DNA from: Bacteroidota bacterium
Lineage (GTDB): Bacteria > Bacteroidota > Bacteroidia > Bacteroidales > UBA4417
Assembly: GCA_020048595.1 (NCBI GenBank)
Contig: JAIFMH010000200.1
Span: forward strand, 1 to 15,635
DNA length: 15,635 nt
Direction of reading: 5' to 3'
Position numbers and translations under genes: made by a program
Shown here: piece after piece, positions 6,781 through 12,843 of the stretch
Layout: each line of letters starts with the position of its first letter
How positions within the stretch are numbered: the first letter of the stretch is position 1
Notes under the pieces: generated by a model
What the model saw: the letters and a program-made list of their open reading frames with translations, nothing else
Databases searched by the model: none
What the model was told of the DNA's origin: nothing

Positions 6781-7434
6781 TTAAGAACACCCTCCTGCAA
6801 CTTTCTTCTTTTTACCGGCAGGAGCAGGTCCGGGAACTTTCGCTTTTGCTCCGGCAGCAGGTTTTGAGGCTGTTGATGACATTTCGCCTCCGCCCAAAGC
6901 CTGTCCGGCACCTCGGCGGAAATCATAACGGGCCAGGTCGTCATTGGGGCTGGTGCTTGGGGGCGCAGTAGGATTCAGAATAGCTTCGGCCCAATAGTTA
7001 AGTCCGCCGCGCAGCACATAAATATTTTTGTACCCAAGTTGTCTTAAAAGCATCCAGGCTTCGTTGGCTTGGGTAGTTCCGTTTCCATAAAAAACATTTA
7101 TTTTGGTATCCTGATCAAATGTTTCCACAAAATCAGGCGAAAGTAAATTATCAAGTGGAATGTTGACCGCTCCCTGCAAGCTGAATTTTTCAAACTCGTT
7201 AAGCGACCTGATATCAATTAATTGCAGGTATGGATCCTTTTCAACCAGCATTTGTGCTATTTGCTCAGGTTCCAGGTATTGTGTGCCGCTTTTTAATTCA
7301 TCCAGTATCTGGGTGGCTGAAAGCTTGTATGGTGTAGTGGTATTTTTAGGAACAGCAGCAATAATTACAGCCAGAAGGAGTAGAACGGCTGTTAAGGTCA
7401 TTCGTGGAGAAAGAGTTATCTGTTTCATATTCAT
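6781..7434 (-). CDS. Exported rhodanese-fold protein lacking the catalytic Cys, with a C-terminal GGCS tail
   Basis: Last gene of the sulfur operon, 217 residues. The N terminus (MTLTAVLLLLAVIIAAVP, about 12-29) is a signal peptide or anchor, so the domain is probably periplasmic. Residues ~52-140 are a rhodanese domain: QLIDIRSLNEFEKFSLQGAVNIP, then INVFYGNGTTQANEAWML, then GYKNIYVLRGGLNYW. In active rhodaneses the loop after VxY begins with the catalytic Cys; here it is Gly116, so ordinary sulfurtransferase chemistry is not expected. The final ~70 residues are a low-complexity Ala/Pro/Gly/Lys linker ending GKKKKVAGGCS, with the protein's only cysteine at 216, next to last. This recalls flexible arms with a penultimate Cys, as in DsrC/TusE, and suggests a sulfur-carrier role (inference). 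I chose the ATG at 7434; an ATG at 7428 is possible, and a TTG at 7446 would extend the frame but is less likely. Confidence 0.85.
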   Translation of the reverse strand: MNMKQITLSPRMTLTAVLLLLAVIIAAVPKNTTTPYKLSATQILDELKSGTQYLEPEQIAQMLVEKDPYLQLIDIRSLNEFEKFSLQGAVNIPLDNLLSPDFVETFDQDTKINVFYGNGTTQANEAWMLLRQLGYKNIYVLRGGLNYWAEAILNPTAPPSTSPNDDLARYDFRRGAGQALGGGEMSSTASKPAAGAKAKVPGPAPAGKKKKVAGGCS

Positions 7435-7472
7435 TTGTTTAAACAATTAAAACAATTTAAATGGAAGAAAGT

Positions 7473-8063
7473 TTAGTATTCTTCGCGGGGGAATTTCTTT
7501 TCTGCCCATTCAGCTCCCCAGAACATCAGTACGGCAGCGATAACTACAAAAAGGGCAAACAAGCCTTCTGAAATATTAAAGAATTCAGAAATCCTTGGCG
7601 AACCCATAAATCCTGCTTTGTAAAGGCCTTCCCACAAAGGGTATCCTTCAGCAAAAATAAACACACCCAGAAATAGGCCAACGATGAAAATCATGGCATC
7701 AATTTTCCCGATAGCGGCTCCGCAGAAACTTGTTCCAGGACAGTAACCTCCCATTATAAAACCAGCACCCATAATTACACCTCCGATGATAGCTGACCAG
7801 ATGAATGTTTCGTTCACATACACGAGTCCAAGGTCAATCCATCCGAACAAACTGAGGAATAACAATCCCAGCATGGCAGTAATAGCTCCCGTGAAAAACA
7901 CTTTGAGTACAACCGCATCGTACCCGTAAAAAACTCCTGCCAGTTTACGGCTGGAGGAAAAACCGCCTTGTTCGAGCACAAACCCGAATGCAATACCAAT
8001 AAAGAAAGCAAGCAAAAGATTGGTGTTTTCCGATATTATTTCATTTACTACTAATGGTCCCAT
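7473..8063 (-). CDS. YeeE/YedE-family sulfur-transport membrane protein (half-size, second copy)
   Basis: A 196-residue membrane protein with about five or six hydrophobic helices. It has the family marks GFVLEQGGFSSSRKLAG (about residues 27-43) and GGYCPGTSFCGA (Cys108 and Cys114). YeeE/YedE (sulf_transp) proteins move thiosulfate or related reduced sulfur across the inner membrane, and in the thiosulfate importer TsuA/YeeE conserved pore cysteines contact the substrate. Canonical proteins are about 350 residues with two such halves; here the halves are separate genes, 35 bases apart, so the products probably form a heterodimer equal to one full transporter. The half-size PmpA/PmpB pair is a known parallel. 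Placement between the reductase genes and the rhodanese implies it handles the reductase's sulfur substrate or product. Confidence 0.87.
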   Translation of the reverse strand: MGPLVVNEIISENTNLLLAFFIGIAFGFVLEQGGFSSSRKLAGVFYGYDAVVLKVFFTGAITAMLGLLFLSLFGWIDLGLVYVNETFIWSAIIGGVIMGAGFIMGGYCPGTSFCGAAIGKIDAMIFIVGLFLGVFIFAEGYPLWEGLYKAGFMGSPRISEFFNISEGLFALFVVIAAVLMFWGAEWAEKKFPREEY

Positions 8064-8098
8064 TGTATATTTCTTATTAAATGATTCTTAAAAGTTAA

Positions 8099-8623
8099 TT
8101 ATATCCAGAGCTTCCGGAAAGCGTATGCAAGTGCAAATGCAGTTCCGAAGATGGCCATCATTGAAATAAAGCCTCCCAGCGACAGCACAGCCATTCCGCT
8201 TAAAGCGGAACCGCTTGTACATCCTCGTCCAAACTGTGATCCTATCCCGAAAAGGACACCTCCTGCCAATGCAAATATAAGCCTGGTGCGTGATTGGATT
8301 TTAGGGCTATGCTCCACTTTCCATGTCAATCGCTTTGAAACAACTCCTGAGAGGAAACCGCCTACCAGTACTCCGAGCATTTGGTATACCAACCACGAAT
8401 TCAATGGATTCCCGCTATGCCCTTGGGTAAACTCTTTATAAAAAAGAGCATTTTCAGCATGAGCAGGCGCAACAGTTTCAACACTTGCAACAATGGCGCT
8501 TTTAATGGCTCCGCTTGCTCCAACACTGCGGCCCGAAATAAAATTGGCAGCAATAACTACCAGGCCAAGTAACACCCCTGCAATATAGGGGTTCATGTAC
8601 TTCGATTTTTTGATTTCTGACAT
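8099..8623 (-). CDS. YeeE/YedE-family sulfur-transport membrane protein (half-size, first copy)
   Basis: A 174-residue membrane protein, partner of the gene just downstream. After a short charged start (MSEIKKSKYMNPYIAG) come a first helix, an FISGRSVGASGAI segment, a loop of about 40 residues containing NPLNSW, and three or four further helices. GSQFGRGCTSGSALSG (Cys135) matches the GRGCTSG motif of the family, the counterpart of GGYCPGTSFCG in the partner. This is the arrangement expected if one ancestral two-lobed transporter were split into two genes. I start at the ATG at 8623. The frame runs upstream to a TTG at 8653, but that codon is four bases from the preceding gene and the added residues (MFLNDLITKY) are not family-like. 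Substrate inferred as thiosulfate, sulfide or polysulfide-level sulfur. Confidence 0.87.
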   Translation of the reverse strand: MSEIKKSKYMNPYIAGVLLGLVVIAANFISGRSVGASGAIKSAIVASVETVAPAHAENALFYKEFTQGHSGNPLNSWLVYQMLGVLVGGFLSGVVSKRLTWKVEHSPKIQSRTRLIFALAGGVLFGIGSQFGRGCTSGSALSGMAVLSLGGFISMMAIFGTAFALAYAFRKLWI

Positions 8624-8656
8624 ATATTTCGTTATTAAGTCGTTTAAAAACAATGA

Positions 8657-9598
8657 TTAATAAAGCCAACGGCTGGCCTGGCCCGCATACGCAATTACAA
8701 ACCGGAAAACCAATCCTCCGAATATCACAAGTACAGGTGCAATAAAGAGTGGCATTTTAAATCCTTTGATCTCTAAAAATTCGAGCAATGCCGGTACAGC
8801 AAGTCCAAGTGTTACCACAAACAACCAGAAAGCAGTGGTGTACGGTCCGCCAAGAAATAATGAAGCTGCATCAATCTGAACCTGTGCACTCGCTAAAAAG
8901 CCCATAAACATATGCACAATCAGGAATAGTTCTATTCCAATCAGCATCAGGTCGATACGTGCAAATTTGTGGCGTTCGTGCTCATTTTTACTCATCATTA
9001 TGATTGCCGCAGCGGCAGTTGACAATCCCGAAGTAAGAAATAAAGGCCCAAGAATGGACGTGTTCCAGAGAGGGCGGGCGTTAAAAGCTGAAAATAAAAT
9101 TCCTGTATAAACACCCAGGATAAGGGAGTAAATAAGCATGAGCCAGGAAATTACCATAATATGTTTTCGCAAAAAGGCATCCACTTCGTACAGCCATTTG
9201 TATTTCCAGTCCCAGTTAGGGAAGATAACTTTAATATTGAGGGCACACCAGATAAAGGCAAGCGGTGTAACAATCATAAGTGTCCATGCGCCCCATCCCA
9301 TCGGTGATTCAAGGCGGATAACAGTATAAAGCCGCCAGAAATAAAGTTTATGGTTCAGGTCAATAAACAGAGCCATTAAGCCTACGATGAGTAAAAAAGG
9401 TGTTAAAAACGGAGCTATTTTCACTGCGGTCGGATATTCTTTTTCCTTACCCAGAATGGTGAAAAGTGCGGCAAAGAATAAAATCCCTGCAGCAAGTCCT
9501 CCAAGAAACAGGTACAAAGGAATTTGCCAGTGCCATATATGAAGCTGCGGATCAACCAGGTGATTCATGCGTCCGCTTACGATAAGTTCTTCTCTCAT
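8657..9598 (-). CDS. nrfD: NrfD/PsrC-family quinone-linked membrane subunit
   Basis: A 313-residue integral membrane protein with about eight or nine hydrophobic helices, opening with HIWHWQIPLYLFLGGLAAG, the typical first-helix segment of NrfD/PsrC subunits. DLNHKLYFWRLYTV and SPMGWGAWTLMI (about residues 80-110) also fit the family. In polysulfide, nitrite and tetrathionate reductases this subunit anchors the complex, exchanges electrons with (mena)quinol and passes them to the four-cluster iron-sulfur subunit on the periplasmic side. It directly follows the PsrB-like gene (13 bases between stop and start) and is followed by the YeeE/YedE pair. The length is close to E. coli NrfD (318 residues). 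Membership is clear; which acceptor is served cannot be told from this subunit. Confidence 0.9.
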   Translation of the reverse strand: MREELIVSGRMNHLVDPQLHIWHWQIPLYLFLGGLAAGILFFAALFTILGKEKEYPTAVKIAPFLTPFLLIVGLMALFIDLNHKLYFWRLYTVIRLESPMGWGAWTLMIVTPLAFIWCALNIKVIFPNWDWKYKWLYEVDAFLRKHIMVISWLMLIYSLILGVYTGILFSAFNARPLWNTSILGPLFLTSGLSTAAAAIIMMSKNEHERHKFARIDLMLIGIELFLIVHMFMGFLASAQVQIDAASLFLGGPYTTAFWLFVVTLGLAVPALLEFLEIKGFKMPLFIAPVLVIFGGLVFRFVIAYAGQASRWLY

Positions 9599-9611
9599 AT
9601 CGCTTTGAAAA

Positions 9612-10148
9612 TTAAATTAGAAAATACAATTGAGGCTTGGTACCAGCTTCCGGAATAAGGGTCTTAAACTTGCGGGTTTTCAGCACTTTCGATACCGGGC
9701 TATTGGGATCGTCGAGGTCGCCGAAATACATACATTTTGTCGGGCAAACCGAAACGCAGGCAGGGTCAAGTCCTTGTTCCACCCGGTTGTGCAGACAAAA
9801 AGTACATTTATCCACATACCCGTCGGGATGCGGGTAACGGGCATCGTAAGGGCACGAAGCTATACAGGCTCCGCAACCAATACATTCGTCATGAGTAACC
9901 AGCACAACACCACCTTCAGCATAATGGCTGGCACCTGTGGGGCAGCAGCGTACACAAGGTGAGTTATCGCAGTGGTTGCAACGCTCCGAACGTATTTCGG
10001 TTTCAAGCTGCGGATATGTACCATCGGTAACTTCAACCACCCAATCGCGGCAAAAGCCTACCGGAACATCATTTTCAGTCTGGCAGGCTACCACGCAATC
10101 GCTGCAGCCTACGCATTTTTTAGTATCTACGGCCATAGCGTACCTCAT
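9612..10148 (-). CDS. psrB: Four-cluster ferredoxin-type electron-transfer subunit (PsrB-like)
   Basis: A 178-residue soluble iron-sulfur protein with four sets of cysteines: CVGCSDCVVAC (12-22), CNHCDNSPCVRCCP (57-70), CIGCGACIASCP (89-100) and CTFCLH...CVSVCP (115-136). This is the arrangement of four [4Fe-4S] clusters in the DMSO/polysulfide reductase B subunits, which wire the membrane subunit to the molybdopterin subunit. It has no signal peptide of its own and should be carried through the Tat pathway attached to the catalytic subunit, as is usual in this family. Its ATG overlaps the stop of the catalytic gene in an ATGA (10145-10148), a sign of translational coupling. The family is certain; the gene symbol is used by operon analogy. 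Confidence 0.93.
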   Translation of the reverse strand: MRYAMAVDTKKCVGCSDCVVACQTENDVPVGFCRDWVVEVTDGTYPQLETEIRSERCNHCDNSPCVRCCPTGASHYAEGGVVLVTHDECIGCGACIASCPYDARYPHPDGYVDKCTFCLHNRVEQGLDPACVSVCPTKCMYFGDLDDPNSPVSKVLKTRKFKTLIPEAGTKPQLYFLI

Positions 10149-12397
10149 GCTTCAGCCTCCTTTCCATCTTCGTTAAACTCGGTTATAAATGTCACAAAAT
10201 TACCTCTCATGCCGGTTCCGCCCATTACAGGATCTACTTTAACCCGGGTAATCAGCTCGGTATCATTAATACCGCGGCCATGAGCCCGTGTAAGTTTAGT
10301 ATTGTTGTGTCCGAAACCATGCACCATATATACTGAGTCCCAGCGAATACGTTCGGTAACTCTTACTTTTATTGAAAAAGTGGAAATAACATTATCCTGG
10401 TTCTTAAGTTTTACTCTTTGTCCGGCTGTAAGATTCCAGAGTTTTGCCACTTTCGGATTAACCCACAACACATTTTCATTCATAAGGGCGGTGAGGTTTG
10501 GATTATTTGCGGTACGGCTGAACGTATGCATAGGTGCCCTGCCATAGTTAAGCCTGTAAAATCCTTCGGGTGGTTCCTCATGAGGAGTGTAAACCGGCAT
10601 TGGATCAAAGCCTTCTGATTCCATATCGGATGAGTATAACTCAATCTTCCCGCTGGTGGTATTGAAAACTACATCCTCGCCGGGAGTAAAATACAGGTCA
10701 TCAACTTCCCGGGGGTAGTTTTTTACTCCAATCCGTTTCATTTCCTCGAGTGAGGTGCCTAGTTCTTTAAACTGCCAGTCGAGTAATTCTTCCATATCTT
10801 TCCATGGGAAATAAGCAGCCAGTCCAAGTTTCCCGGCCAGCTCTTTGGCAATCCATGAGGCAGGTTTGGTATTATATTTCGGTTCTGCAGCCGGCATTCG
10901 TAAAGCAATATTTGGCTGGCGGTGCCCCGAGTTGCGGATCATATCATACCGTTCCAGGTAGGTGCATTCGGGTAGTACCACATCAGCATAACCGGTAAGT
11001 TCAATCGGCATGGTATCAATCACTACCAGGAGTTCCAAGGCATCAATTGCCGCCAAAGTATTTTTCTGATTCGGGAATGCAGCAAGCAGGTTAGTTCCGT
11101 TTACAATCCAGGCCCTGAGGTTGCATTCTCTGTCAACAGATGGAATAGTTGCATCGCATAAGCCATTGGCAACCACTTCGTTGGCTAGCGGGTAAATGCC
11201 CTTGTAAGCATCGGTAGGTTTTCGCTGTGGTTCGGGGAATGGCGGCACAGGAAAATTGGGAAGATGAAGCTTTTCCGGTTTGTAATATCCCCCTCTGCGG
11301 CCCCATGAGCCCAACAACGCTGTGAGTATGGCAACAGCCCGCATACGCTGTGTGTCGTCACCATACCAGGTTACATGCCTGCCGGGATTGATTATCACTG
11401 ATGGCGAGGCATTAAACATCTCACGTGCAGTTTCCCTTATAATATTGGGATCAATGGTGGTGATTCCATATGCCCATTCAGGTGTAAATGTCTTTACATG
11501 TTCCTTTAAAGCATCAAAACCAACTGTATATTTTTCTACATATTCTTTATCGTACCACCCATTTTCAATAAGTACATTAATCCACGAGAGTAGCAAAGCC
11601 AGGTCGGTTGCCGGTTTAATAGGCAGCCAGAACTTTGATTTACTGGCGGCAGTTGAAAATCGGGGATCCACAGTGATTATGGTGGCACCTTTATCAATGG
11701 CATCCGACATTTCCTGTACCTGTCCGTTGTGCATATTTTCACCTAAGTGCGAACCAATCAGTACCATGCAACGGGTATCGCGGATATCGATACGTTCAGG
11801 AGAATATATAATATCGCCGAAAGTTGTAAGAAAACCTACTTCGCGCGGACCGCGGCATTGCGCAAACGAAGGTGCCGCAATAGTTCCTGAACCATATGCT
11901 TTTAACATATGGCCCATATGAGCTCCACCTGAACCATGGGTAAACAAAGCAACACATTCGGGGCCGTGATCCCGTTTGATCTGCTGCATTTTGTTGGCAA
12001 TGAAGTCTAATGCTTCGTCCCAGCTTGCCTCCTTAAAGGTATCCTTACCATTAACTTTAGTACGGATAAGCGGGGTTTTTATACGATCTTCATCCATATA
12101 CTGGCCGATACCGCCTGTGCCACGCGGACAAAAACGACCGTTACAATGCTGATCATCATCATTGCCGGTTATTTTTTTGATATTTCCATCTCCATCCTTA
12201 TAAACCCATCCGGCACATTGCCAGAAACATATTTCGCAATAGGTTGGTGTGCGGCGAAGCGGCGTTCCTGATTCTGTATTCCCGTTTTTATTTCCAAATA
12301 AGGGAGAACCAAACAGCGCCTGAGCTGAGCCTGCTGCAACGGCTGTTGCGCCAAGTCCTAAAGCTGAAATCTTAATAAAATCTCTCCTTGATTTCAT
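10145..12397 (-). CDS. psrA: Tat-exported molybdopterin oxidoreductase, PsrA/PhsA-type sulfur-compound reductase
   Basis: A 750-residue catalytic subunit. The N terminus MKSRRDFIKI is a twin-arginine (SRRDFIK) signal for folded export, followed by an Ala/Gly-rich core to about residue 28. The [4Fe-4S] site is CEICFWQC...GRFCPRG (Cys54, Cys57, Cys61, Cys90). The molybdenum ligand is expected at Cys181 in PSFAQCRGPREVG, the cysteine type used by the polysulfide/thiosulfate and arsenate reductase branches rather than the Ser or Sec type. The MGD-binding C-terminal domain is visible as NYGRAPMHTFSRTANNPNL. Together with PsrB and NrfD it would reduce a sulfur compound in the periplasm with electrons from menaquinol. 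Polysulfide, thiosulfate, sulfur, tetrathionate or even arsenate are possible; the YeeE/YedE and rhodanese genes in the same operon favour a sulfur compound. First gene of the operon, with a promoter at 12469-12499. Confidence 0.92.
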   Translation of the reverse strand: MKSRRDFIKISALGLGATAVAAGSAQALFGSPLFGNKNGNTESGTPLRRTPTYCEICFWQCAGWVYKDGDGNIKKITGNDDDQHCNGRFCPRGTGGIGQYMDEDRIKTPLIRTKVNGKDTFKEASWDEALDFIANKMQQIKRDHGPECVALFTHGSGGAHMGHMLKAYGSGTIAAPSFAQCRGPREVGFLTTFGDIIYSPERIDIRDTRCMVLIGSHLGENMHNGQVQEMSDAIDKGATIITVDPRFSTAASKSKFWLPIKPATDLALLLSWINVLIENGWYDKEYVEKYTVGFDALKEHVKTFTPEWAYGITTIDPNIIRETAREMFNASPSVIINPGRHVTWYGDDTQRMRAVAILTALLGSWGRRGGYYKPEKLHLPNFPVPPFPEPQRKPTDAYKGIYPLANEVVANGLCDATIPSVDRECNLRAWIVNGTNLLAAFPNQKNTLAAIDALELLVVIDTMPIELTGYADVVLPECTYLERYDMIRNSGHRQPNIALRMPAAEPKYNTKPASWIAKELAGKLGLAAYFPWKDMEELLDWQFKELGTSLEEMKRIGVKNYPREVDDLYFTPGEDVVFNTTSGKIELYSSDMESEGFDPMPVYTPHEEPPEGFYRLNYGRAPMHTFSRTANNPNLTALMNENVLWVNPKVAKLWNLTAGQRVKLKNQDNVISTFSIKVRVTERIRWDSVYMVHGFGHNNTKLTRAHGRGINDTELITRVKVDPVMGGTGMRGNFVTFITEFNEDGKEAEA

Positions 12398-12442
12398 GTA
12401 ATTTTATTGTTAAGACAATCAGATACTTACAGACTTTTTAAA

Positions 12443-12488
12443 GTAACTTTCGATTGTTTATTGAATAACAAAAGTATATTAAAGTTAC
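12443..12488. promoter_or_regulatory. 8-bp inverted repeat bracketing the operon -7 box, candidate operator
   Basis: GTAACTTT (12443-12450) and AAAGTTAC (12481-12488) are perfect inverted repeats. One arm falls in the -33/-7 spacer and the other just downstream of the predicted start point, so a dimer or looped regulator bound there would cover the promoter. The left arm is part of AAAGTAACTTT, itself nearly palindromic. Confidence 0.4.
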
Positions 12489-12499
12489 ATACATACAAA
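12469..12499 (-). promoter_or_regulatory. Promoter of the sulfur reductase operon
   Basis: Read on the minus strand, TTTG (12499-12496) and TACTTTTG (12476-12469) match the Bacteroidota -33 and -7 elements exactly, with a 19-base spacer. Transcription would begin near 12462, giving a leader of about 65 bases before the psrA ATG. It is the best promoter match in the window. Confidence 0.65.
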
Positions 12500-12517
12500 A
12501 AATGGTAAATATATAAC

Positions 12518-12531
12518 TATATACGTATATA
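12518..12531. promoter_or_regulatory. 14-bp perfect palindrome upstream of the operon promoter
   Basis: TATATACGTATATA is a perfect palindrome centred on ACGT. It begins 19 bases upstream of the -33 box of the operon, a common place for an activator site. AT-alternating DNA makes palindromes easily, so this is only suggestive. Confidence 0.35.
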
Positions 12532-12563
12532 TCAGATAATGAGAGTTATACATATTATATAAA

Positions 12564-12575
12564 GTTCTTCGGAAC
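12564..12575 (+). other. Small UUCG-tetraloop stem-loop
   Basis: GTTC-TTCG-GAAC, read on the plus strand, forms a C(UUCG)G tetraloop hairpin with a 4-bp stem. It would matter only if the regulator transcript starts upstream of 12564. No T-run follows. Confidence 0.25.
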
Positions 12576-12592
12576 AAGTTAAAAAACGTATA

Positions 12593-12614
12593 AGGCTCAT
12601 ATATAGGCACATAT
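12593..12614. repeat. Short direct repeat, possible regulator half-sites
   Basis: AGGCTCATAT (12593-12602) and AGGCACATAT (12605-12614) agree at 9 of 10 positions with 12-bp spacing. AraC-type regulators often bind direct repeats, so this could be a site for the hybrid regulator encoded next door. The pair is short and may be chance. Confidence 0.25.
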
Positions 12615-12843
12615 GGACTACTTTAGAATGCTTATAAATTTCATATTTGAAATGTAATTATCTGATAATAAGCACTAAGGAGGGTTTTGGAATTACTCAA
12701 TTAATAAGTTGTTGTAGCTCAAATAAAAACTTGATTTAGTTCAGGCTGTTGATGGTGCTCTTTATTGCCTAACGCCCTGTTTTCATGTGGATCATCAATA
12801 AAATCTATGTATCTTTACAAAATAATCGCATTTTTAAAACACT

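Larger units (their letters stand above)
12530..12667. repeat. 11-bp inverted repeat 116 bp apart, each arm with a TATCWGATA core
   Basis: TATCAGATAAT (12530-12540) and ATTATCTGATA (12657-12667) are perfect inverses. Each arm is locally palindromic: TATC-A-GATA on the left and TTATC-T-GATAA on the right. Two palindromic sites at this distance could be two operators for one regulator, one near each divergent gene. Confidence 0.35.
12398..12843. other. Divergent intergenic region with regulatory-looking repeats
   Basis: The 446 bases between the leftward sulfur operon and the rightward hybrid regulator hold no gene. They contain the operon promoter (12469-12499), the inverted repeats and palindrome listed below, a small stem-loop just before the psrA start (ATTGT/ACAAT, 12406-12419), and IR ATTTCA/TGAAAT at 12638-12653. 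A possible weak -7 box for the regulator, TATCTTTA (12810-12817), differs from TAnnTTTG in its last base and lacks a clear -33 partner. Confidence 0.6.

Noticed and set aside
8624..8653. TTG start giving a 184-residue form of the first YeeE/YedE protein
   Set aside because: The ATG at 8623 gives a family-like start (MSEIKKSKYMNPYIAG); the extra ten residues are not family-like and TTG starts are uncommon here.
11322..11921. 199-codon open frame on the plus strand
   Set aside because: It lies wholly inside the psrA-like gene on the opposite strand, has no recognisable domain and an unlikely composition; the minus-strand protein has clear catalytic motifs along the same DNA.
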